From positions 21,514 to 85,513 of the forward strand of contig JAKSPC010000006.1 of the NCBI GenBank assembly GCA_024405155.1: a stretch of DNA of 64,000 nt, in the 5' to 3' direction. The position numbers and the translations under genes were made by a program. Positions 55,597 to 63,325 of the stretch are shown one piece after another; the stretch's first letter is position 1, and the number at the start of each line of letters is the position of its first letter. The notes below the pieces were generated by a model. It was given only the letters and a program-made list of their open reading frames with translations. It made no database searches and was not told the origin of the DNA. Source of the stretch: Lachnospiraceae bacterium (GTDB lineage Bacteria; Bacillota; Clostridia; Lachnospirales; Lachnospiraceae).

Positions 55597-57534
55597 TCAG
55601 AGCCCCTCTCTGATCCAGCGGTAAACGGTATTCGCCTTCATGTCGATGACCGTGTACTGTGTGTCATTGCAGTACAGGCAGTAATCCCGGGCGGTAAATA
55701 CCAGGTACTCGTTTTGTCCCTGGTCAAAAGCCGCCGCCGGTCTTCCGTTTTCGTCAATGATAAAAAGGCTGTCGGAGAGCATGTTGTACTCTTCGTCCAT
55801 GTCGTACATGGAAACGCACTTCCAGCCCCAGGGAACTTCGGAAGCATGATAGACGGCACTGCCGTAGGGGATCACATGGCCATGCTGTGACGTATGTACC
55901 GGTTCTCCGTCCACATACAGCTCGCAGAGGTGCTTATCGCCCACGTACCTGACAAACTTTGAGTTCCCGCCCAGATCCACGGTCTCCTTTTCTCCGTCCC
56001 ATGTGCCGCTCTCTTCAAAGTAACCGTCGAAGCGTTTCGTCTTCTCCCATTTGTCGTCGCCGTTCTGATAGGCTTCCGTCTCTATGAGAGCACCGTATTT
56101 GTCATAGTGCAGAAGCTCGCCCTTGCAGTCCCACTCCGTAATGTCGTCCGGATGATCCAGGATATACACGGGGTTTTCCGGATCCCTGAAATCGTAATAC
56201 ACGTACTGGTACTCCGGCTTTACGGCCCATTCGCCCGTTTTCACGTTGAAAAGGCCCATGCAGGCAGGGCCTGCATAATAATCCGGAAACTCCTGTCCCG
56301 GCTGTTTCTCCACGGGAAGAGGAAGCTGCGCCGCGATCAGATCGCCGTACATCACCTGATAATCGTCGCCGGGAAGGCGGATGTCGCTGTAACGTACGGA
56401 AGGCTTCAGATCGTTTCCGAACACCTGCACGCCGGCCATGCCGTCAAACCACTCGCCGTTAATGGCAAAAGGTGTCTTCGTGGTCATTGTCACTGTCTTT
56501 TCAGCCGTCAAGGTTTCCGGAAGCTTTTTGCCGCCCTTTGTAAGGCTCACATAACCGGTCTCCTCCACCAGAGACTGTCCGTCCGTGGTGGTGAGCCATT
56601 CAAAGATCTTTCTGGCGTGGCTGTCCTTTGGCGTATCTTTCCGGATGGCCACATAGAAGGGATTTACGTAGGGGTACTCCCCGGACTGAATGGTCTCGTT
56701 GGTGGGCGCCACGCCGTCCACCTTCATGAGGCGGATGCCGGGAAGGGAATACATGTTGTTGATGTAGTAATATACCGAATAACCGATGGAGTTCTCGTCA
56801 TTGTTGTAGCCGGCCACGGCATCCACCAGATCACCCATCTCGCCCGGCCGCCACTCCGCCGGCGCGTCCATGAGGGGCGTATCCTTCATCACCAGATCCT
56901 GCATGAGGGTCTGGCTGCCGGAGTTGAGCGTTCTTTGGAAGGGAATGATGGGCTTGTCCGCGCCGCCCGCTTCCTTCCAGTTCTTCATCTTTCCGGAATA
57001 AATGTCTATGATCTGCTGTCCGGTAAGGGACTCCACCTTGTTCCCCTCATTGCACAAAAAAACCAGGGCGTCCAGACCCACCGGCTTCATCTCCAGATCT
57101 TTGTAACGGGCATCCTCTTTCGGGTCCGGGCCCGGCTCATAGGCAATGACCAGATCCGTCTCCCCGTCCATCAGGTTGAAATAGCAGTTATTCGTAGTGG
57201 TAAAACGGATGTCGTTCTGGGCCTTGAAATCATCGGCGCCTGTGCACAGGCGGTACAGCATCCTGGCCAGGGGCAGATTTGCCGTGGATCCGTCCATGGA
57301 CGGGAAATATTTCGCTTCGATCTGCGGCGCGTCGATCACACCGCCGACTGCCTCCGCCTCAGTTTCTGCAGGCGGGTCCGGTTCCACAGGCGCTGTCGCT
57401 TCCTGCACGGCAGCTTCCGTCACAGCTTCCGTCGCCGTGGCTTCCGCCGTCGTTTCCGGTGCCGCAGTGTTTTTACTGCAGGCAGAAAGACACAGAAGTG
57501 TCAGCACCAGCACGATTGCAGATATCTTTCTCAT
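55597..57534 (-). CDS. PstS-like solute-binding lipoprotein with a long C-terminal extension
   Basis: 645 aa. The signal ends LCLSAC (lipobox Cys at 19), then a Thr/Ala/Glu/Pro linker. Residues of about 65-360 look like a phosphate-type binding domain (FPSMDGSTANLPLARML and TLNSGSQTLMQ). The remaining ~280 residues are Trp/Tyr/Asp-rich; GLFNVKTGEWAVKPEYQYVY resembles one WG-type repeat. No pst permease genes are nearby, so it may sense or bind rather than transport. AAAGGAG precedes the ATG. Confidence 0.75.
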   Translation of the reverse strand: MRKISAIVLVLTLLCLSACSKNTAAPETTAEATATEAVTEAAVQEATAPVEPDPPAETEAEAVGGVIDAPQIEAKYFPSMDGSTANLPLARMLYRLCTGADDFKAQNDIRFTTTNNCYFNLMDGETDLVIAYEPGPDPKEDARYKDLEMKPVGLDALVFLCNEGNKVESLTGQQIIDIYSGKMKNWKEAGGADKPIIPFQRTLNSGSQTLMQDLVMKDTPLMDAPAEWRPGEMGDLVDAVAGYNNDENSIGYSVYYYINNMYSLPGIRLMKVDGVAPTNETIQSGEYPYVNPFYVAIRKDTPKDSHARKIFEWLTTTDGQSLVEETGYVSLTKGGKKLPETLTAEKTVTMTTKTPFAINGEWFDGMAGVQVFGNDLKPSVRYSDIRLPGDDYQVMYGDLIAAQLPLPVEKQPGQEFPDYYAGPACMGLFNVKTGEWAVKPEYQYVYYDFRDPENPVYILDHPDDITEWDCKGELLHYDKYGALIETEAYQNGDDKWEKTKRFDGYFEESGTWDGEKETVDLGGNSKFVRYVGDKHLCELYVDGEPVHTSQHGHVIPYGSAVYHASEVPWGWKCVSMYDMDEEYNMLSDSLFIIDENGRPAAAFDQGQNEYLVFTARDYCLYCNDTQYTVIDMKANTVYRWIREGL

Positions 57535-57691
57535 GGCTGTCTCCTTTACAGAATCATTGAAACCATATGATAAGCGCGATTGATCCGTTTCCGATCCTCA
57601 TGCGCCTTACATAACATCTATTATAGTCGCTGGCAGAAGCATCATCAACCGCCGATTTCCATACGACTATCTTCCAAAAAAGTGACCGGTC

Positions 57692-57788
57692 ATATGACAG
57701 GTCACCGCTGGAGCAAGGGATGTGCTGGGCGCATACGCGCCTGGAAATAAGGAGTGACAGGCTATAGTGTACACCAGACCTGTCATAT
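57692..57788. repeat. 97-bp element with perfect 12-bp terminal inverted repeats
   Basis: ATATGACAGGTC (57692-57703) and GACCTGTCATAT (57777-57788) are perfect inverted copies. Inside, 57727-57756 is the reversed 30-bp motif also found at 30505-30534. It looks like a tiny non-autonomous element. The rest of 57535-57800 shows no gene. Confidence 0.7.
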
Positions 57789-57800
57789 ATCGCGCGGCGG

Positions 57801-58136
57801 GGGCGCGGCGGCGCTCCTCACATAGCAGCCGCCCGCCGCCGCAAGCGCAGAAAGAGAATAATTCCATCCGAAAGGCTGTTTTTTGGCCTTCCGGGGGAAA
57901 AGTCCAGCAGGCGCGAACATGTGCTGAGAGAAATTTTCCATCCGAAAGGCCGTTTTTTGGCCTTCCGGGGGAAAAGTCCAGCAGGCACGGACATGTGCTG
58001 AGAGAGATTTTCCATCCGTGAGGCCTGTTTTTGGCCTTCCGGGGGAAAAGTCCAGCAGGCCCGAACATGTGCTGAGAGAAATTTTCCATCCGAAAGGCCT
58101 GTTTTTGGCCTTCCGGGGGAAAAGTCCAGCAGGCGC
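57801..58136 (+). repeat. Tandem hairpin array, exact 74-bp period (array D2) with leader
   Basis: Units start at 57862, 57936, 58010 and 58084. Each has TTCCATCCGAAAGGCC, a T-rich loop and GGCCTTCCGGGGGAA, then a spacer with CAGCA/TGCTG arms. Units are nearly identical. A 60-bp GC-rich leader (57801-57860) is shared with array D3. Between 58137 and 58307 only a small CGCCG/CGGCG hairpin is seen. Confidence 0.9.
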
Positions 58137-58307
58137 GCATGCCTCCCGTTCCCTCAAGTTTACATACCCGCAGCACCAAGTATAAGAGTGCCGGCTTCAC
58201 GAGTGATGCCGTCATTCTCATTCTTGCGTCTTTTCGCCGAAACACGGCGGTGCTATCTTTAAGGCGCAAAGCAGAAACACACAAACTTTTCAGAAAGGAG
58301 AAAAGAG

Positions 58308-59177
58308 ATGACAAAGAATTTCGCAATGCGGATCGCAAACGCCGTCCTGTTTGCCGCCATGGTAGCAGTAAACGTCCTGGCCAACACCCTGCCCCTGGGA
58401 GACTTCAATACCGGACAGATCTCCGCCATGTACCCCACCCTCATCACCCCGCCGGGCTGGACATTCGCCATCTGGGGGCTCATCTACGCAACGCTCTTTG
58501 TGGTGATCATCCGCCAGCTTCTGGACGAGCGATACAGCCGCATCCTGAGCGTGGGCCCCTGGTTCATAGTAAGCTGCCTGGCGAACATCGGCTGGATCTT
58601 CTCATGGCACTTCAGAAGCATGCTCCCCGCCACCGTAACGATCCTTCTGCTGCTTTTGAGCCTCTATCAGATCTATAAGCGCACCCGCAGAGCGGACCTG
58701 TTCACGAAGATCACCTTCAGCATCTACTATGCCTGGATCACCGCCGCATCCCTCATCATGATCTTTGCGGCAGGAAAGACCCTCACCGGCCACGCACCCA
58801 TCACCCCCATCGTGCCCCGGTCAGCGGTCACCTCGGCAGCGGCCGAAAGCACCCCCGGCATCCTGGATCAGTTCACCGGCATCGTGCTGATATCCGGTAC
58901 GCCCGAGATCGTAAGCTACGTGACCGTACTTGAATACATCTGCGCCGTCGCGGCACTGATCCTCCTTACGGTCATCGCCATCCTGCACACCAGAAAGTAC
59001 AGAGATCCCGCCTACCTGGCAGTGATCCTGTGGGCGCTCATGGGCATCCTGATCCGTCAGGCCACCTCCATCACGCCGCCCATCCTGTTTGACATCATAT
59101 GCGCGATCGCCATCTTCATCGACGCATACCTGATGATAGATATATTCACTACAAAAAAGAAAGGAGAACGCAAATGA
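58308..59177 (+). CDS. TspO/MBR-like tryptophan-rich membrane protein
   Basis: 289 aa, about eight membrane helices. PLITPPGWTFAIWGLIY in the form LITPPGWTFAIWGLIY is the family mark of TspO-related proteins, longer than the five-helix TspO itself. The role may be in tetrapyrrole or redox response; the coupling by ATGA to superoxide reductase supports oxidative stress. AGAAAGGAG is upstream of the ATG. Confidence 0.75.
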   Translation: MTKNFAMRIANAVLFAAMVAVNVLANTLPLGDFNTGQISAMYPTLITPPGWTFAIWGLIYATLFVVIIRQLLDERYSRILSVGPWFIVSCLANIGWIFSWHFRSMLPATVTILLLLLSLYQIYKRTRRADLFTKITFSIYYAWITAASLIMIFAAGKTLTGHAPITPIVPRSAVTSAAAESTPGILDQFTGIVLISGTPEIVSYVTVLEYICAVAALILLTVIAILHTRKYRDPAYLAVILWALMGILIRQATSITPPILFDIICAIAIFIDAYLMIDIFTTKKKGERK

Positions 59178-59569
59178 AAAACACAAGCAAAGTAAAGATC
59201 TACAAGTGCAACACCTGTGGAAACCTGATCTTCATGCTGGAAGACTCCGGCGTCATCCCCGTATGCTGCGGCAGTGACATGGAGCTCCTTACCGCAAAGA
59301 CCACCGATGATTACCACGAGAAGCACGTGCCGGTGATCGTAAGAGACGGCAGCAAAGTGACTGTCACCGTAGGCGAAGTGGTCCACCCCATGACGGATGT
59401 GCATCACATCAACTGGATCCTTCTGGAGACCACCAGGGGAAGCCGCATCACCTATCTGGAGACCAACACGGAGCCCGTAGCCCGCTTCACCCTCTGCGAA
59501 AAAGAGGAGATCGTGGCAGCCTACGCCTACTGCAATCTCCACGGATTCTGGAAAGGCACCTGCTGCTAG
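59174..59569 (+). CDS. Desulfoferrodoxin-type superoxide reductase
   Basis: 131 aa. Desulforedoxin-like Fe centre I: CNTCGN and VCCG. Catalytic centre II: HEKHVP, HHINW and CNLHGFW, with the conserved Glu-Lys-His order. It reduces superoxide to peroxide in anaerobes. I chose the ATG at 59174 (AAGGAG upstream, overlaps the TspO-like stop) over an upstream start. Confidence 0.93.
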   Translation: MKNTSKVKIYKCNTCGNLIFMLEDSGVIPVCCGSDMELLTAKTTDDYHEKHVPVIVRDGSKVTVTVGEVVHPMTDVHHINWILLETTRGSRITYLETNTEPVARFTLCEKEEIVAAYAYCNLHGFWKGTCC

Positions 59570-59642
59570 AGCAAAAGCTCCCCCCTCATAAACGTCCCTG
59601 AAACAAGGGCAAAAACTTCTTCATAACTTCCCCCTGAAACAG

Positions 59643-59671
59643 ACAGAGCCGGCCATGATGGTCGGCTCTGT
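59643..59671. terminator. Bidirectional terminator between SOR and PrsW genes
   Basis: ACAGAGCCG / CGGCTCTGT with a CCAT/ATGG inner stem; CTTTCC follows on plus and CTGTTTC on minus. It sits between converging genes. Confidence 0.8.
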
Positions 59672-59724
59672 CTTTCCATATTCATTTTAGTTTCCGGTTC
59701 ATACTTTGCCCTGCGATGCCCTGT

Positions 59725-60438
59725 TCACTGAACCTTCGGCTTTTCTCTGCTTTCTTTCACTGCTCTATTCAGGCGGATCAGAGTATATATGATAAACACA
59801 AGGAACACTACGATCCACACCAATGCGCCAAGGATCGTAATGGCCGAGAGATCATCCAGCTGTTTCAGCTTCATGATATCGGTCAGAGAGAAGGCAAAGA
59901 AATCATTCATGCCATGCATCAGGAAAGGCACCAGCAGGGCCAGCACAAGGTGAATCTTGCCGCCCGGTGCCCTCTTTTTGTATTCATAGTACTCCAGTCC
60001 CATGAAATACTGCCAGAACAGATGAAACGCCATGATGGAACTGAAAATGGCGTTAGCCACGTTGGTCACGCCGATGGCGCTTTCCGTAAGGCCGAACCCC
60101 AGTCCCACGCCGCCAAACAAAAGCGCGTAGTCTATCATCCGCTTCGGATTTGCTTTCTTTATAACAAAAAGAGCCGCCGCATATTTGAAAAGCTCCTCTG
60201 TCAGTGCGGCAGTAAGAAAGGCATCAAACACGTACTTTGCCCATCCGGCAAGCCCCAGCCGTGAGCACAGAAGTCCCCACAGGACCTGCACTGCCACAGA
60301 CACGATGAACACCGGGACCATTCCCAGAAAGATAGCAAGCAGGCAATACTTAAAGGGAAGCTTATCCGTCTTCCCCTGCCGGAAATACAAAGGCAGATAC
60401 CATATCAGGGAAAAAATAAAAAAGAGAACAGTAGCCAT
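59725..60438 (-). CDS. PrsW-family intramembrane metalloprotease
   Basis: 237 aa, about seven membrane helices. TEELFKY holds the EE motif, GLGFGLTES and FLMHGMND the conserved Glu and His. Known: PrsW cleaves anti-sigma factors in bacilli; no such target is nearby. GAGAGG precedes the ATG. Confidence 0.82.
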   Translation of the reverse strand: MATVLFFIFSLIWYLPLYFRQGKTDKLPFKYCLLAIFLGMVPVFIVSVAVQVLWGLLCSRLGLAGWAKYVFDAFLTAALTEELFKYAAALFVIKKANPKRMIDYALLFGGVGLGFGLTESAIGVTNVANAIFSSIMAFHLFWQYFMGLEYYEYKKRAPGGKIHLVLALLVPFLMHGMNDFFAFSLTDIMKLKQLDDLSAITILGALVWIVVFLVFIIYTLIRLNRAVKESREKPKVQ

Positions 60439-60601
60439 GATTTCCTCTCACTTTCCGTTTACGAGAGATATGTGCATTATACCCACATTTGGGAACGTCA
60501 TCAACAACCGCCCCCAAATATGTACCGTAAATCAAGGGCTTTCCTGTAATAGACGTTTTTCAATGCGGGGGTGCTCGCCGTAACTGTCTCATAATGCGCA
60601 G

Positions 60602-60853
60602 CAGGGGCATGGCGGCGCTCCCACATAGCAGCCGCCAGCCGCCGCAAGCAAGGAAAAAGAGAAATTCCATCCGAAAGGCTGTTTTTTGGCCTTCCGGTGG
60701 AAAAGCCCTGCCGGGGCGTACATTAGCTGAAAGAGATTTTCCATCCGAAAGGCTGATTTTGGGCCTTCCGGGGGAAAAGACGCTGCGGCGCATCGGAAGC
60801 AAAGGGCAAAAATTCCATCCTTAGGCCCTAAAAAAGGACTTTCGGATGGAATT
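60602..60853 (+). repeat. Tandem hairpin array, exact 74-bp period (array D3) with leader
   Basis: Units start at 60665, 60739 and 60813. The first two match array D2; the third is a variant hairpin with AATTCCATCC / GGATGGAATT arms (60811-60853) ending 3 bp from the next gene's stop. The leader 60602-60664 matches that of D2. In 60439-60601 I see nothing else. Confidence 0.9.
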
Positions 60854-60855
60854 TG

Positions 60856-61155
60856 TCAAATCATAAAAGCAAAATTCATATAATATCGTTGTATACTTTC
60901 CTTGTGGCAGTCCAATTCATGCTTTCCGTTATAATCCATAAGCACTTCCCTTCCTATTTCAAGCTCCGGCAGCACCTTCTGATTCTTTGAATCCTCCATC
61001 GTAAGCTCTGTCAGCGCAAGTGCCTTTTCAAGAAAAGCAGTTTTCTTTTCCGCGTTGCTGTCAAACCTTACCGCGCGTTTTACCTCATTTCCGATATTAA
61101 CCATCTGCTCAGGAAGAGAAAGACGAAACCAGCTTTCTTTTAACACTGAATTCAT
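60856..61155 (-). CDS. Small helical protein of unknown function (SLPxQM family)
   Basis: 99 aa. It begins MNSVLKESWFRLSLPEQMVNIGNEV, a pattern I know from conserved hypothetical proteins of Clostridia; all-helical by composition. It lies after the AbiEi-like gene and a 29-aa ORF, as if in one operon. The ribosome site AGGGG is 7 bases before the ATG. No function can be given. Confidence 0.6.
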   Translation of the reverse strand: MNSVLKESWFRLSLPEQMVNIGNEVKRAVRFDSNAEKKTAFLEKALALTELTMEDSKNQKVLPELEIGREVLMDYNGKHELDCHKESIQRYYMNFAFMI

Positions 61156-61165
61156 TCACAATCCC

Positions 61166-61255
61166 CTAACTATTGACTTCCTGTAATTCCTTTTCTATGT
61201 CAACTTTTTCAAATGTACAAAATACTTTTGGCTTATATTCAGCCAATGTTTTCAT
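61166..61255 (-). CDS. 29-aa peptide coupled to the AbiEi-like gene
   Basis: The ATG overlaps the upstream stop as TAATG, with GGAGG seven bases upstream. The product begins MKTLAEYKPKVFCTF and stops after 29 codons at 61166. The good start but short length suggests a small gene or the left end of a lost one. Confidence 0.5.
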   Translation of the reverse strand: MKTLAEYKPKVFCTFEKVDIEKELQEVNS

Positions 61256-61797
61256 TAAAACACCTCCGATCTCAGTCTTTCCGTTATCACTCTGCTTCTT
61301 GGAAATATTTCCGCGTATTCCTGAATCGTTTGGATATCCAGTTCGTCAATATTTTCTCTGTAATGGGCTATGATCTCTTTATAATAATCATACGGCATTT
61401 TGTTCTTGTTTCTGACAGCTTCAATAAGCATTCTTTCTTTACTGTAGATATTTATTTCTGTTCCCTCATAATTTATTCTTTGGGACCCGAGTTTGAAAAT
61501 TCCTTCCGGAACAAACACCTGAACTATCTGAGGGGCTGAAATCTTTGCCGCATCCTTATCTGTCGCAAGGTAATATTTTTGAGGAATTACATCTGTAAGA
61601 GAATGATAATAGAAAGCACTATTCATCGTGAATTTTGCCTTGGGAAATCTGAGCGTTATCAGTTCCAGTTCTGATACATATTTAGTGTCGGAATAAAAGC
61701 CCGGAATCAATTTGAATAAACTGCCGCCGCTTAACTGCTTTTTTATCTGGTAATCTGAATCGTATTTCTCTATACATTGGTCATATGAAAGGATCAT
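61255..61797 (-). CDS. AbiEi-like antitoxin/transcription factor
   Basis: 180 aa. KQLSGGSLFKLIPGFYSDT and FTMNSAFYYHSLTDVIP match the AbiEi-type antitoxin family, where a winged helix and a C-terminal domain control an AbiEii toxin. No nucleotidyltransferase toxin follows. GGAG is about ten bases upstream of the ATG. The gene is AT-rich compared with the backbone. Confidence 0.7.
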   Translation of the reverse strand: MILSYDQCIEKYDSDYQIKKQLSGGSLFKLIPGFYSDTKYVSELELITLRFPKAKFTMNSAFYYHSLTDVIPQKYYLATDKDAAKISAPQIVQVFVPEGIFKLGSQRINYEGTEINIYSKERMLIEAVRNKNKMPYDYYKEIIAHYRENIDELDIQTIQEYAEIFPRSRVITERLRSEVF

Positions 61798-61923
61798 TTG
61801 AGTAATTCTCCGCGTATTTTGTGTTTTCTCGGATATTTACTGTAATTATACTTCTTCTTTTGGCATTGCCAACTCATCTATTTTGGAAAACCAGGGAACG
61901 CTTCTTCTGAATAACATTGCAAA

Positions 61924-61954
61924 AAAGGCAGTCCGAATTTCTCGAACTGCCTTT
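61924..61954. terminator. Bidirectional terminator
   Basis: AAAGGCAGT / ACTGCCTTT stem with a CCGA/TCGA inner part, followed by GTTTTTG on plus and TTTTTTG on minus. It serves the minus-strand gene at 62177-62407. The rest of 61798-62176 is AT-rich with no supported gene. Confidence 0.85.
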
Positions 61955-62176
61955 GTTTTTGCTTTCGCGTATTGATTACTTAAGGGTGACCTTCATTTAA
62001 CCCCCGGTTATATATTTAATGCTTTTTCATTAACCGGCAGTTTGTAACTTATACCGATTTTCTGCATTATTTTCTTTTACTCAGAAAAAAAGAGTCAAAA
62101 AGGGGTCAAAAACTTCCTGCCCTGTCAACTGGCTAGAAATTAAAAACAATGTTTTTTTTCTTTGCCTTGTTTTATA

Positions 62177-62407
62177 TCAGATGATTTTTGCTTTCTTTCC
62201 CTTGAACGGATGCGTTTCCCCGTACTCTACCGCTGCCTGAGACAGTTCTTCAAAAGACATATCATCAAACGCTGTCTGATGCCATTTCGTATAATCAAAT
62301 TGTTCTCTTATCACAATACTGATAAACTGCTCAGCTTCAACTGTTCCCAACTGATTTCTAAGGCAGCGCATTCCACGATTCATTATTTCCATAGTACTAC
62401 TTGTCAT
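62177..62407 (-). CDS. Small protein usually paired with a PIN toxin
   Basis: 76 aa from the ATG at 62407, which has GGGAGG eight bases upstream; the longer frame is rejected. MRCLRNQLGTVEAEQF and FDYTKWHQ are the recognisable parts of a family often encoded next to PIN-domain toxins. It overlaps the PIN remnant's end. Likely once the antitoxin side of a TA pair, or a linked hypothetical. Confidence 0.6.
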   Translation of the reverse strand: MTSSTMEIMNRGMRCLRNQLGTVEAEQFISIVIREQFDYTKWHQTAFDDMSFEELSQAAVEYGETHPFKGKKAKII

Positions 62408-62549
62408 CGTTTTCACCTCCCAATATCCGAACAAAATCAATAGGATTCAAAATTTGCATTCTTTCCGGTCTATACTTCAAGAGCCTCTTATCTGTTGTCA
62501 GGAAATAATCACAGCTCGCAACCACCGCACATGCAACATGGCACGCATT
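62397..62549 (-). pseudogene. PIN-domain toxin remnant (C-terminal 50 residues)
   Basis: The frame read from 62549 to TAG at 62397 gives ACHVACAVVASCDYFLTTDK, then KYRPERMQILNPIDFV, the last third of a VapC-like PIN domain. A TAA lies directly upstream and the N-terminal acidic residues are missing, so the toxin is truncated. Confidence 0.75.
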
Positions 62550-62629
62550 TTACCCTATTACAAGGGAGATTTCAATAACCGTCAGCACATTAAGCAGCAC
62601 CTACACTTCGGGACTTTCCACACCCCCTT

Positions 62630-62687
62630 CATCCAGTGGCGACACCAGCTCCGCCATAACATAGTTCGTGGTCACCGCCACTGGATG
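62630..62687. repeat. 12-bp perfect inverted repeat at the end of a small gene
   Basis: CATCCAGTGGCG (62630-62641) and CGCCACTGGATG (62676-62687), 34 bp apart. The right arm is the last coding part of the 87-aa gene (IQWR-stop); the left arm lies just past its stop. Possibly a terminator or a template-switch duplication. Confidence 0.6.
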
Positions 62688-62935
62688 CGGTCGATCACAT
62701 CATCCGCATCCAGCTCAACGGTATACTTTTCTCTGGAGTCACTGATACTCACTTTGTCCGCATTCGTAGTCAGTGTAAGAAAAGAGCCGTCTTTGCGGTA
62801 GATCTTCATCGTCTCTCGCGCCCGCTTCAGAACCGTTTCCGGATCTTTCATTGCCGTCATACGCTCAGCATCCCTTTCCGAAAGCCGGAAATGCAGATCA
62901 AATAGCTCCCTTGACTTCTTTAACGGCTTCTTCAA
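62672..62935 (-). CDS. Small unknown protein or gene remnant
   Basis: Up to 87 aa with a TTG at the given start and no clear ribosome site. The frame is open further upstream without a start codon (to about 62984), reading RFYDRNGYLLKK. It ends DADDVIDRIQWR. This looks like the C-terminal part of a once longer gene; not recognised. Confidence 0.4.
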   Translation of the reverse strand: MKKPLKKSRELFDLHFRLSERDAERMTAMKDPETVLKRARETMKIYRKDGSFLTLTTNADKVSISDSREKYTVELDADDVIDRIQWR

Positions 62936-63064
62936 GAGATAACCATTTCTGTCATAAAACCTGTCACACGTTACCGCATTTTCACGTATTCATTATCCCG
63001 TTTTTTTCGGGGGACATCCTGATATCGTGGAGATACAATTTTTGGCTTTTATAGTTTCAAAAAC

Positions 63065-63093
63065 AAAAAACCAGGCTGTTCAGACCCGGTTTT
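63065..63093 (-). terminator. Terminator after the 63-kb gene pair
   Basis: AAACCGGG / CCTGGTTT imperfect stem, followed on minus by TTTTTTG; about 40 bases after the small gene's stop. Confidence 0.7.
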
Positions 63094-63133
63094 GTTAACA
63101 AACGGTATTAGAACCATCCCCTTGTACTTCGGG

Positions 63134-63325
63134 TTAAGCTTTTACCCGAGAAAACATCTGCATGATTTCCGGAGTAATATCTCTCCCTTTTAAGCCTTTT
63201 TCCGCGACATAAGCAGCGTACCCTCGAAGGTCAAAAGCAATAGGCGGTTGCTTTTCATAAGGATTTACGCGCTGGATGTACTCCGCAACAATTTGCCTTT
63301 TAGACTTCTTCATCTGTCCATTCAT
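63134..63325 (-). CDS. Small conserved protein (63 aa) paired with the GNAT-like gene
   Basis: QIVAEYIQRVNPYEKQPPIA and DLRGYAAYVAEKGL are recognisable from a family seen with the GNAT-like gene upstream. GGAGG lies nine bases before the third Met of the frame (63325), which I take as the start. The two genes overlap by 26 bp, so translation is coupled and may suffer from the stop codon upstream. Confidence 0.65.
   Translation of the reverse strand: MNGQMKKSKRQIVAEYIQRVNPYEKQPPIAFDLRGYAAYVAEKGLKGRDITPEIMQMFSRVKA

Noticed and set aside
57862-58136. Possible CRISPR array (74-bp unit could be 37 + 37)
   Set aside because: The 'spacers' are as repeated as the 'repeats', the units are hairpins, and no cas gene is present. 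Same for 32577-32850 and 60665-60853.
57667-58338. Minus-strand frame of 223 codons across the 74-bp array
   Set aside because: It is made of the repeat units read through; there is no ribosome site and another frame is also open for the same reason.
60560-60802. Minus-strand frame of 80 codons
   Set aside because: Lies wholly in the leader and units of array D3.
62061-62160. AT-rich stretch with repeated GGGTCAAAAA-like bases, possibly an attachment site
   Set aside because: No integrase, no tRNA end and no matching second copy in the window.
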